A stretch of DNA of 64,000 nucleotides from an uncultured Ruminococcus sp. (lineage in GTDB: Bacteria; Bacillota; Clostridia; Oscillospirales; Acutalibacteraceae). The stretch covers positions 1 to 64,000 of the forward strand of contig CACZZB010000012.1 of the NCBI GenBank assembly GCA_902785555.1, read 5' to 3'. Under the pieces are notes generated by a model. That model ran no database searches. It was not told the origin of the DNA and was given only the letters and a program-made list of their open reading frames with translations. The first letter of the stretch is position 1. Every line of letters begins with the position of its first letter. The translations under genes and the position numbers were made by a program. Below are positions 1-7,250 of this stretch, one piece after another.

Positions 1-46
1 TTTTATAATTTTTTGGTAAAAAGTTTATCAAATCCGTTCTTTGCAT
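1..46 (-). CDS. possible N-terminus of a gene running off the left edge
   Basis: On the minus strand a GAGGTG ribosome binding site lies a few bases before an ATG at 46, and 15 codons stay open to the window edge, giving MQRTDLINFLPKNYK. A second ATG at 50, in another frame, closes after 14 codons. Too little is visible to name a family. Its position after the serine recombinase stub suggests it is part of the sequence that replaced the rest of that gene. Confidence 0.3.
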   Translation of the reverse strand, partial: MQRTDLINFLPKNYK

Positions 47-126
47 ACATTTCACCTCATAGCTCCTATACTTGCATTTCTATATTAGCATATTACTGGT
101 GATTTGTATACATTTTTTTAATTAAG

Positions 127-213
127 TTAGTGCATATGGTTTGACTCCCCCTGCAGTTCATCTTCCTGAGATAAACGACAGTAGAGAGCTGTGATTCCCT
201 GGTTTGATATCAT
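127..213 (-). pseudogene. stub of a large serine recombinase (TnpX type)
   Basis: From the ATG at 213 the minus strand reads 28 codons beginning MISNQGITALYCRLSQEDEL and then QGESN, before HMH and a TAA stop. The part ITALYCRLSQEDELQGESN matches the start of the resolvase domain of TnpX-like large serine recombinases, where the Ser of the YCRLS motif is the catalytic nucleophile. These enzymes are normally over 500 residues, so this is only the first 5 percent. The start has a good GGAAAGGAG site and lies downstream of the tnpW-like gene, the usual order in Tn1549- and Tn5397-like elements. Similarity stops abruptly after GESN, which points to a deletion or replacement junction rather than slow decay. 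Confidence 0.75.
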
Positions 214-313
214 GATTTTTTCTCCTTTCCGAGCTGTCTTTTACGCTCTGTCAAACCGAATAGGATATGCAGACAACACAATATCACTATTCTTCGGCAA
301 AGTCCAGACCATT

Positions 314-505
314 TCAACAGCATTTTTTCTGTTCTCCGAGAAGAACTCTTATTTTTTCCTCTGTATTTTCCGCATCGGTTTCACCGCCAATTGGGAATAC
401 ACAGGTTACATGAAATGTCTTTTTCCCGATAATCACAGATTCGTCTGTAAGTGTATGACGACGCATAAATTCTGATTTTTCAATTTCTTTTCTGTTTTCG
501 TTCAT
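314..505 (-). CDS. TnpW-like transposon-encoded small protein
   Basis: This is a 63-residue protein with a ribosome binding site (GGAAAGGAAATTT) just before its ATG. Its core, KKTFHVTCVFPIGGETDAEN followed by TEEKIRVLLGEQ, has the layout of the TnpW family: a short beta hairpin followed by a helix containing EKI.RLI. TnpW proteins are small accessory proteins of integrative elements whose function is not known. The neighbouring serine recombinase stub on the same strand supports the assignment. A 17-codon open frame ends by overlapping the start (TTATGA) and could couple translation, but I do not count it as a gene. Confidence 0.7.
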   Translation of the reverse strand: MNENRKEIEKSEFMRRHTLTDESVIIGKKTFHVTCVFPIGGETDAENTEEKIRVLLGEQKKCC

Positions 506-573
506 AAATTTCCTTTCCGTCTTTCGACATTTAGATCTGAATTTTTGTTTGTCATTTGAGTGAATATTTCATA

Positions 574-852
574 CTATTGCGTTTTGACCTTTATATGGAA
601 TAATTCGGCAAAAACCCTGCAACCCATAACAGCGACCTCCACTAAAATGCCGTTATCATCGAGTTTTTTTGGCACTGCAACCTCAAAACCGACTCCCGAG
701 TGCATAATCTGACGTCTTTGCCTTAATTCCCCGAAAACCGCATTGCAGTCGGCTCTGCCGGCTACTGTGATTCGGCAAGGCGGCTTCAGCAACGCCTTGC
801 CTTTGTCCTGCTTAATTATCAACCACCCCGATTTGTGCAAAATTCCACTCAT
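574..852 (-). CDS. small hypothetical protein of the element
   Basis: This 92-residue frame lies 68 bases upstream of the tnpW-like gene on the same strand, with a weak GGGG site before the ATG. It has no signal peptide or membrane segment. Two short stretches look like ordered protein, CRITVAGRADCNAVFGELRQ and the segment ending ILVEVAVMGCRVFAELFHI. I do not recognise the family. The regular alternation of charged and hydrophobic residues and the gene-like spacing favour a real small protein of the mobile element, but no motif confirms it. Confidence 0.45.
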   Translation of the reverse strand: MSGILHKSGWLIIKQDKGKALLKPPCRITVAGRADCNAVFGELRQRRQIMHSGVGFEVAVPKKLDDNGILVEVAVMGCRVFAELFHIKVKTQ

Positions 853-980
853 TTTTATACCCCAAACCGTTCACAACTTCACACAGAGATTGAGCCGATT
901 TCATTCACTAACAGTTTTCCGTATCTCCGAACAATCTCTTGATTATGGAACAGCCGAATCCTTTGTACAATAGAAAAATT

Positions 981-1382
981 CCTTATCGGCTCAAATTGCC
1001 TAAAATCGCCCTGTACGCCCTTTAATATCAAGTCGGGTAACTTTCCCGACTTGCTCTCCAAAATTGCACACACGGGCGAATACAGCCTTTTCTGTGCCGT
1101 TTCTTTGGCTGTCTGCTCACTTCCAAAACCTATCCATCAAAATCTCCTTGAATAGTGGAAATTTTCCTTATCGGCTTAAATTGCCTACAATCGCTCTGTA
1201 CGCTCTTTAATATCAAATCGGGTATTTTCCCGACTTGCTCTACAAAATCGCACACACGGGCGAATACAGCCTTTTCCTTGCCGTTTCTTTTGCTGTCTGC
1301 TTACTTCAAGACTTTCCATGTCAACTTTTCTGTCTTACTTTCCAAAATCATACACACGAACAACCATACCGTTTCCGTGCCT
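981..1382. repeat. three-copy degenerate direct repeat
   Basis: Copy 1 (981-1127) and copy 2 (1166-1309) are about 147 bases each, start 185 bases apart and differ at roughly one base in ten. A shorter, more diverged copy of the second half lies at about 1333-1382. Each full copy contains the dyad AAGTCGGG...CCCGACTT: perfect in copy 1, with one mismatch in copy 2. The stretch 853-1736 holds no gene I can support. Open frames across it on either strand have no ribosome binding sites or recognisable motifs, although a 64-residue minus-strand frame (879-1073) crosses copy 1. Confidence 0.8.
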
Positions 1383-1736
1383 TTCCTGACTCGTCACACC
1401 ATTTCATTCAATTATCCGAAACAAACTTTCAACCTTATCAAACTATTTTTCAACAGTTCAAGATTAATATTGAGGAAGAACAATCACACAGCAGAAAAAA
1501 GGGAGGACGGTTCAACAATGACACATGGACTTTCCAAAACGAAGGCAGTCCGTTTTTTCTTTTCTGCTGTAATATTTCAAGAAAAAATTCCCTATCCTAA
1601 TTCTTTTCTTTCTGTATTGAATATTTAAAGTGAGTATTGTTATATTGGGTATTGTTCTATAAGGAAATTTTACTTATGCTATGAGGAATTTTTACGCATA
1701 CCCCCTGTCAGTAAACTTCCTTTGGAGAATATATTT

Positions 1737-2021
1737 TCACTGGAGAACACGGTAGCGGTTGGAAGTTTTCTTTCCCTCAATACTGCGGTTGGCTTTTTCG
1801 ATAAGTCCAAGTTCAAGCAGATTGCCGATAGCTGTATCAACCGTTTTTCTGTCGATGCTGCATTCTTCGGCTATCAATCTGCGTGAGGGATAACAGTAAC
1901 CGTTTTTATCGCTGTGCATTGTCAGGCAACAGTAAACCGCAAAATCTCTCGGCTTTAATTTTTTCTGAAATATTGAGTTGGGTACAATAAAAAAATTTCC
2001 GTTTAACTTTTCTGTTGGCAT
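1737..2021 (-). CDS. helix-turn-helix protein, element replication/regulation type
   Basis: The protein has 94 residues. A longer upstream reading exists to 2237, but the ATG at 2021 follows a clear AGAAAGGAA site and gives the usual family start, NGNFFIVPNSIFQKKLKPRD. A winged helix-turn-helix covers roughly residues 20-80 (YPSRRLIAEECSIDRKTVDT, then IGNLLELGLIEKANR). Such proteins accompany conjugative and mobilisable elements of Clostridia and are often annotated as replication initiator N-terminal-like or transcriptional regulators. DNA binding is a safe inference; the exact role is not. A terminator-like hairpin lies in its leader about 90 bases upstream, so attenuation is likely. Confidence 0.75.
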   Translation of the reverse strand: MPTEKLNGNFFIVPNSIFQKKLKPRDFAVYCCLTMHSDKNGYCYPSRRLIAEECSIDRKTVDTAIGNLLELGLIEKANRSIEGKKTSNRYRVLQ

Positions 2022-2105
2022 TTTTTGATTTCCTTTCTGATTTTTATTTTTTCTGAATTTCGTTATGGCACAATCATCTTTCACCACATCCTTTATTTTC
2101 GGGAA

Positions 2106-2136
2106 CAAAAAAGACCCGTACTCTACACGGTACGGG
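2106..2136 (-). terminator. leader terminator/attenuator of the HTH gene
   Basis: On the minus strand CCCGTA (2136-2131) pairs with TACGGG (2120-2115) across a 10-base loop and is followed by TCTTTTTTG. It lies about 90 bases upstream of the gene starting at 2021, after an untranslated or leader-peptide stretch. A terminator between promoter and gene, with no gene upstream to end, suggests conditional read-through as in element leader attenuators. Confidence 0.6.
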
Positions 2137-2468
2137 CAACACAAACAAGCCAACTGTAAAAGTTCGCTTTTTGAGAAAGTCCGTGCCTGTGTATGTACGA
2201 GTCTACGCTCTTTATAATTTATAAGTTTAATCGGCACAAGAAATATTCGGTTGTCAAAAATAAGTACACACAGTCTTGCTGTGTAAAAATATGTTATGCT
2301 ATGATTTTAACATATTCAGATACAAATTACAAGAAAAATTTTCTTATCGATATACCAAAAATTGTACATCAAATTTCTACTTGCAAAAAATTCCAATGCA
2401 AGTTAATATACAAACTGCTTTTTATTTGGAAATAATAAAACCAAATGATTTTTTATAGGGAGGCAGTT

Positions 2469-3231
2469 TTGTGGAACGAACAGATTATAAAAGATTTTCA
2501 ACATCATTTAAGGTTGGAGGAAAAAAGTCTGAACACTATTCAAAAATATATCCGAGATATAACAGCATTTCAAAAATTCGTGAACAATAATTGTGTAACA
2601 AAAGAGTTGGCTATCAAATATAAGGAAACTCTGATGTTAAAAAATTATACAGTGAGCACTGTCAATTCCATTATCGCATCACTGAACAGCTTTTTTCTTT
2701 TCTGTGGTTATGAAATTTTCAAGATAAAAACTATCCGAGAACAGCGACAGATATTCTGCCCCGAAGAAAAGGAACTGACAAAGGAAGAATATTCTCGCCT
2801 TGTTTCTGCTGCCACTTCAATTTATCACCGTTGAAGCAGTCCGAAAAGGTGAAGCAGTCGTTTTCTGCAAGGGTAAGCGAAGAAGTGTTTTTATCGTAAA
2901 GGCTCTGCAAAGAAAACTTCTGAAATACGCAGCAGAAAAGAAAATCAAATCGGGCTGTATTTTCATCACACGAACAGGCAAGCCTGTCAGCCGTACTAAC
3001 ATTTGGAGAGATATGAAAAAGCTCTGCAAGTCGGCAAATGTCAATCCCGACAAGGTTTTTCCGCATAATCTCCGTCACTTGTTTGCCCGTGTATTTTATG
3101 GTATTGAAAAGGATATTGCCAAGCTTGCAGATATTCTCGGTCACAGCAGTATCAACACCACTCGCATATATATCATTTCCACAGGTACAGAACATCGTCA
3201 GCGTATGGAAAATATGCGGTTGGTAATATAA
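2469..3231 (+). pseudogene. tyrosine recombinase, broken by internal deletion
   Basis: The first part (2469-2834) begins at a TTG five bases after AGGGAGG and encodes the N-terminal SAM-like core-binding domain. The second part (from about 2819, another frame) encodes the catalytic domain: the strand with CKGKRR, the HNLRHLFAR box, LGHSSINTTR and the tyrosine in RIYI. Between LVSAATS and FITVEAVRKG the segment that normally carries GIRVSEL is missing. The first catalytic arginine is therefore lost and the frame is shifted; about 75 bases seem deleted. Relatives are single-domain-pair recombinases of about 270 residues. The gene ends immediately before a terminator and inverted repeat, so it may be the former enzyme of the adjacent invertible segment. 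A possible promoter (TTGCTG, 18 bases, TATGAT) lies at 2276-2305. Confidence 0.85.
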
Positions 3232-3257
3232 AAAATGCCCTGCCGTTCCAGCAGAGC
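3229..3257 (-). terminator. leftward-only terminator outside the left inverted repeat
   Basis: The minus-strand transcript reads GCTCTGCTG-GAA-CGGCAGGGC followed by ATTTTTTATA. All nine stem pairs form when two G-U wobbles are allowed. In the plus-strand transcript the same two positions are C-A mismatches and there is no T-run, so the element should act only on transcripts coming from the right. No gene lies there on that strand; the only candidate source is the leftward promoter at 3325-3353. Confidence 0.7.
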
Positions 3258-3319
3258 AACATAATCGATATTATGTAATCATCATTTGCTCTCAAAATTG
3301 AAAACAAACCACCCTTACA

Positions 3320-3340
3320 TAAATATTGTAACAATATTTA
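3320..3340. repeat. 21-base palindrome over the leftward -10 box
   Basis: TAAATATTGT (3320-3329) and ACAATATTTA (3331-3340) are exact reverse complements around a single central base. The -10 element of the leftward promoter lies within it. This is the form expected of an operator for a dimeric repressor, though an AT-rich palindrome of this kind could also only be a DNA structural element. Confidence 0.5.
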
Positions 3341-3353
3341 TCAAAAATTTCAA
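3325..3353 (-). promoter_or_regulatory. strong sigma-A promoter pointing left, inside the invertible segment
   Basis: On the minus strand TTGAAA (3353-3348) and TACAAT (3330-3325) are separated by exactly 17 bases. Each hexamer matches the vegetative consensus at five of six positions. The bases TGT directly before TACAAT also supply an extended -10. No comparably good promoter faces the operon in the present orientation; the best is a weak TTGTGA, 16 bases, TATTTT. Confidence 0.65.
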
Positions 3354-3555
3354 TACCTTTTCATAAAAAATATGTAATTTTTATATTTAGGCATAACAAA
3401 TTCAGCCCTGTCAGTTTTATTTCAAAAAATAAACTGATAGAGCCTACTTGCTGTGTCTATTTTTATTTGTGACGAAAATACCGTTGCCTATTTTAGATAG
3501 AATTGATTACATAATATCGATTATGTTGTATTTATAATATTGGAGGTGTACAGTC

Positions 3556-6500
3556 ATGGCTGTATTAACACATGAAAAACAAATGCAGTTAATCAAGAGA
3601 GAACAAGAACGTAATGAAACACTCCTTGTGCTACAAAAAGGTTTTCAAGTGGCTGATGTTTTTACCAATAAACAGTATTTGGACAATTTTGCGGATGCCA
3701 ATATAATCAATCAAAATAGAAATATAGTGCAAACCCCTCAAAAATTGCGTATATTTCGTATGACCAAAGTGGTCTTTGATAAAGAGGAAGATATTTTGGA
3801 CAAATTAACAAGTGTATATAATGCTTTATATAATTTATCTGTTTCAGTAGCAATCATTATCAAAGGCTCTGTTAAAGGAGTAGAATTTTATTTTGCCTGC
3901 AGATCAGAGAAGGCAGCCCCATTAGCCGGAAAAATTTTAGAATCCACTTTAAAGAGCAATTTTCCGGGAATTGACCTATCCGGTCTCAACGATCATGAAA
4001 AGGTTTCTTTTTTGGAAAATATTGATAAAAATTCTGATGGAAGATCTATGCTCAAAGGTCTTACTACTGTATCTCTCGTTCCCTCTGTACGTAATCAAGA
4101 GAGAAAAGAACAATTTGTGCAAGGAATGGAAAAATTCATCAATACATTAAGAGGGAAAGACTATACAGCTATATTTCTTTCTACACCATTAGACAGTGAA
4201 TCCATAGCTATCAGAAAGCATGGATATGAAGAATTATATTCTACTCTTTCTCCTCATTCCAAATTAACATACGCTTATGGAGAAAATATCAGTCATGCAG
4301 TTAATAAAGGCGTTACTCATTCATTTACAAAATCGATGAATGAAAGTGTTACTAATTCGAATAGTACTTCACATAGCAGTACAGAAGGCACAAGTTACGG
4401 TACTAACAGCAGTTCAAATTTTGGTGGGAGTTCAAGCGGTGAAGGCGGAAGTTCAAGTTGGGGGTTCAGTAGTGGTTCATCTCACAGTACATCATCATCA
4501 TATACATCTGGTACTTCTTTCAGCAACTCTATTTCCAACAGCATTGGAACATCCGAAACAGAAGGTGATAATTACGGAGAAACGGATACAACAGGTACAT
4601 CTGAAACGAAAACGCTGAATTTTGAAAATAAGGGTATTTCCAACCTGATGAAACGGATAGAAGAACAGCTTGAGCGTATCAATTTATGGGAATCCTATGG
4701 CTTATGGGAAAACTGTGCTTACTTCTTTTCTGATGAAATATCTGTTTCCGTTTTGGCAGCCACAACATATAAATCTTTGATGATAGGTGAGAAATCAGGC
4801 ATCGAAAATGCTCATGTTAATGTTTGGAACGGTTCGGAAAAACAAATTAAAAATATAAAAACAATAATGGATACTGTCAAATATCTTATCCATCCCAGTG
4901 CTTATCTCTTTGTTTCAGACGAATATCAAAAACAAATCGTCACTCCAACCAGTATGGTGAGCGGAAGCGAACTTTCATTGTTGATGGGATTTCCACGAAA
5001 GTCAATAGCAGGAGTAGCGGTTCAGGAAATGGCTGAGTTCGGCAGGGCTGTAGTATATGAAAACAAATATCCAAAGAAACATATTTCTATTGGAAATATC
5101 TATCATATGGGAATAGAGGAAGTTGAAACATCTGTGGAGATGGATTTGGACTTATTTTCATCTCACTGCTTTATCACGGGATCTTCGGGTTCGGGTAAAT
5201 CTTATGCAACATACAACCTTTTAGATAGACTGATATGCAATAATATTAAAATACTTGTTGTAGAACCTGCAAAAGGTGAATATAAAATGGTTTTCGGAAA
5301 TCTTGATAAGGTAAATATTTTTACTACAGATTCAAATACATACAGATTGCTTAGAATCAATCCTTTTCAGTTTCCGGATAAAATACACATTCTTTCCCAT
5401 ATTGAACAGCTTTTACAGATATTCAACGCTTCATGGCCGCTTTATGCAGCTATGCCTGCTATTCTAAAAGAAGCTGTTGTGTCGGCTTATGTTAAGTGTG
5501 GTTGGGATGTTCAAAATTCTATATGGATAGAGGGTGTCAGCGATCATAAATATCCTATATTCAAAGATGTATTAAAAGTTTTACCTAATATAATTAATAC
5601 ATCCGATTATTCTGCCGATTCTAAAGGAGATTATAAAGGTGCTTTGCTGACTCGTGTACAAGCAATGACAACAGGTATTAATGGAATGATTTTTTGTAAA
5701 AGCGAAGGTATTGCTGATGATGTGTTGTTTGACCAAAATACAATAGTCGATTTAAGTGAAGTTGGATCTGAAGAAACAATAGCACTTCTGATGGGTGTTT
5801 TAATTATGCGATTAAATGAATATCGGAAAGCACAAAGAAAATCGGGTACTTTTGTTGGTCATGACAGCAGTCTTAGCCATGTTACAGTTCTCGAAGAGGC
5901 TCACAATCTTCTGAAACGAACAAGTAAGGATCAGAATCAAGAAGGTGCCAACATGGTTGGCAAATCTGTAGAGATGATAAGCAACTCTATCAAAGAGATG
6001 CGTACTTATGGTGAAGGGTTCTTAATAATTGATCAGTCTCCTTTAGCTGTTGACAATTCTGTAATAGAAAACACTTCTACAAAGATCATAATGAATACAC
6101 CATCCAAAGAAGCCTGTGAGGAATTAGGTAGTGCATTGTCTCTGAAAGATGAACAAACCAAAGAGCTCAGCCGATTGAATGTCGGTGTAGCAGCCGTTAT
6201 GCAAAAAGGGTGGATGTCACCGGTTTTGATGAAAGTAGGATTGTGGAATCCTAAAAAATATGAATCTGAACTGCAATATGAAAACATTGGTGCTGTTAAT
6301 TATGTCAGAAGTTGTCTTGTTAATGAACTTGCCAAACAGATTTTGGAGGATAAGTATTCAGTAAGTCCTTTTGGCACAATTATTCGCAAATCAAAACTTT
6401 CACCGGATCGCAGATTGGAATTATCGGAAATTACAGAAAGCTATCGAAAGTATAAAACTCAAAATCTTAAACCAACTCCTAAAATGCTTGGTATGCTATT

Positions 6501-6819
6501 TATGGAAATCATAGGCTGCGAAGGCTTATTTGATATTATACCTGTTGATGGTCTTTATTCCGATATTGAATTATCAAAAAAATTAGATCAATTAAAAAAT
6601 GATGAAGAAAAAAGCACTTTGAGAGACAGTATTGTTGCTAATGCCCAAAGGTGGCTCAATCAAATTGAGAAAGCACTGGAACAGTATATATACGTAGAAC
6701 CAGATATCAAATATGGTGCTTTGCTTTATATGGTCGGTGCTATATCAGATTGTGGTGAAGATATGACATCTGTGTTTGGTTCATTGTTTAATTTGATGAT
6801 ACAGAACATTATATCATAA
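3556..6819 (+). CDS. HerA/VirB4-type P-loop ATPase with Ser/Gly/Thr-rich insert
   Basis: This 1087-residue protein follows a GGAGG site. Residues 1-250 form an N-terminal domain I cannot name. Residues 256-350 are a low-complexity Ser/Gly/Thr/Asn stretch, probably a flexible linker. The ATPase core follows: Walker A GSSGSGKS at 542-549, Walker B VTVLEEAHNLL with the EEAH signature at 780-783, and the DQSP motif at 826-829, all typical of the HerA/DUF87 branch of the FtsK-HerA superfamily. These enzymes form hexameric pumps that move DNA or protein. There is no membrane segment and no relaxase or conjugation-channel gene nearby, so ordinary conjugative transfer is not supported. It heads a tight operon with chaperone-like partners. 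A defence, secretion or assembly role is inference. Confidence 0.8.
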   Translation: MAVLTHEKQMQLIKREQERNETLLVLQKGFQVADVFTNKQYLDNFADANIINQNRNIVQTPQKLRIFRMTKVVFDKEEDILDKLTSVYNALYNLSVSVAIIIKGSVKGVEFYFACRSEKAAPLAGKILESTLKSNFPGIDLSGLNDHEKVSFLENIDKNSDGRSMLKGLTTVSLVPSVRNQERKEQFVQGMEKFINTLRGKDYTAIFLSTPLDSESIAIRKHGYEELYSTLSPHSKLTYAYGENISHAVNKGVTHSFTKSMNESVTNSNSTSHSSTEGTSYGTNSSSNFGGSSSGEGGSSSWGFSSGSSHSTSSSYTSGTSFSNSISNSIGTSETEGDNYGETDTTGTSETKTLNFENKGISNLMKRIEEQLERINLWESYGLWENCAYFFSDEISVSVLAATTYKSLMIGEKSGIENAHVNVWNGSEKQIKNIKTIMDTVKYLIHPSAYLFVSDEYQKQIVTPTSMVSGSELSLLMGFPRKSIAGVAVQEMAEFGRAVVYENKYPKKHISIGNIYHMGIEEVETSVEMDLDLFSSHCFITGSSGSGKSYATYNLLDRLICNNIKILVVEPAKGEYKMVFGNLDKVNIFTTDSNTYRLLRINPFQFPDKIHILSHIEQLLQIFNASWPLYAAMPAILKEAVVSAYVKCGWDVQNSIWIEGVSDHKYPIFKDVLKVLPNIINTSDYSADSKGDYKGALLTRVQAMTTGINGMIFCKSEGIADDVLFDQNTIVDLSEVGSEETIALLMGVLIMRLNEYRKAQRKSGTFVGHDSSLSHVTVLEEAHNLLKRTSKDQNQEGANMVGKSVEMISNSIKEMRTYGEGFLIIDQSPLAVDNSVIENTSTKIIMNTPSKEACEELGSALSLKDEQTKELSRLNVGVAAVMQKGWMSPVLMKVGLWNPKKYESELQYENIGAVNYVRSCLVNELAKQILEDKYSVSPFGTIIRKSKLSPDRRLELSEITESYRKYKTQNLKPTPKMLGMLFMEIIGCEGLFDIIPVDGLYSDIELSKKLDQLKNDEEKSTLRDSIVANAQRWLNQIEKALEQYIYVEPDIKYGALLYMVGAISDCGEDMTSVFGSLFNLMIQNIIS

Positions 6820-6836
6820 GAAAGGGAACGATAAAA

Positions 6837-7226
6837 ATGGGCAAACATTTCGAAAAGACAGATAATACCGAAAATGTTGAAAAAGTCGAGAAAGCGGAGA
6901 AGCCTGAGGGCAAGGAAAAAGAAAAAATCTCGGATAAAATAAAAAACTTTTTTGCTCCGAAAGAAAAAGAGAAAGACAAAGAATCCGATGGCAGTGAAGC
7001 TCTGAAGAAAATTGAAGAACAAAAAAAAGCTTTTAATGACAGAATAAAAGTAAGCCCCGAAGAATTAAAAAAGGGAGCAGATAGGGAAAAAATGAAAGAA
7101 CAAAAGAAATCCGACGGTGGTTCTGAAAGTGATGATAAGCAGCATGGTGAAGATGGAGAAAGAACCAGATATTCGGATAAACAATACGAGAATAAACAAA
7201 AAGAAAAAGGACTCGATGATGATTAA
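6837..7226 (+). CDS. small highly charged, probably disordered protein
   Basis: The 129-residue frame starts 17 bases after the ATPase gene behind AAAGGGAA. More than half of its residues are Lys, Glu or Asp, with runs such as KVEKAEKPEGKEKEKI and an acidic C-terminus. One short hydrophobic segment, KIKNFFAPKE, breaks the pattern. There are no cysteines, no signal and no membrane helix. I do not recognise a family. Its place between two long operon genes, with proper spacing, argues for a real protein that may act as a linker or adaptor in the complex. Confidence 0.65.
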   Translation: MGKHFEKTDNTENVEKVEKAEKPEGKEKEKISDKIKNFFAPKEKEKDKESDGSEALKKIEEQKKAFNDRIKVSPEELKKGADREKMKEQKKSDGGSESDDKQHGEDGERTRYSDKQYENKQKEKGLDDD

Positions 7227-7250
7227 TGCCAGAAAGTGAGAAGATGATAA

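Larger units (their letters stand above)
3257..3528. promoter_or_regulatory. candidate invertible promoter segment
   Basis: Bases 3257-3281 and 3504-3528 are perfect 25-bp inverted repeats separated by 222 bases. Each contains the smaller dyad CATAAT-CGAT-ATTATG. The enclosed segment carries a strong promoter pointing left, a 21-base palindrome over that promoter, and a central imperfect dyad (about 3405-3455). The right repeat ends 13 bases before the GGAGG of the first operon gene. Inversion would bring the strong promoter to face the operon at 3556-12966. The alternative is a pair of binding sites for one regulator without inversion, but 25 identical bases exceed what a single operator usually needs. 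This segment is the whole 324-base gap between the recombinase and the operon. Confidence 0.6.

Noticed and set aside
191-475. 94-residue plus-strand open frame
   Set aside because: It is antisense to the tnpW-like gene and the recombinase stub, which both have ribosome binding sites and family matches.
981-1382. CRISPR array
   Set aside because: The repeat units are about 147 bases, diverged and nearly adjacent, with no short regular repeats, spacers or cas genes.
1155-1628. 157-residue plus-strand open frame
   Set aside because: It crosses the direct repeats, has Ser/Phe/Leu-rich shadow-like composition and no ribosome binding site or motif.
2193-2458. Plus-strand open frames between the HTH and recombinase genes
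   Set aside because: They have no ribosome binding sites; the region looks like a control region with small hairpins and a possible promoter at 2276-2305.
4340-4618. 92-residue frame inside the HerA ATPase gene
   Set aside because: It is an out-of-frame reading of the Ser/Gly-rich repeat; the long frame carries all motifs.
3556-6819. Reading the ATPase as a VirB4/TraC conjugation pump
   Set aside because: No relaxase, coupling protein or channel gene is present, and the neighbours are Hsp70 and J-like proteins; the EEAH and DQSP motifs fit HerA better.
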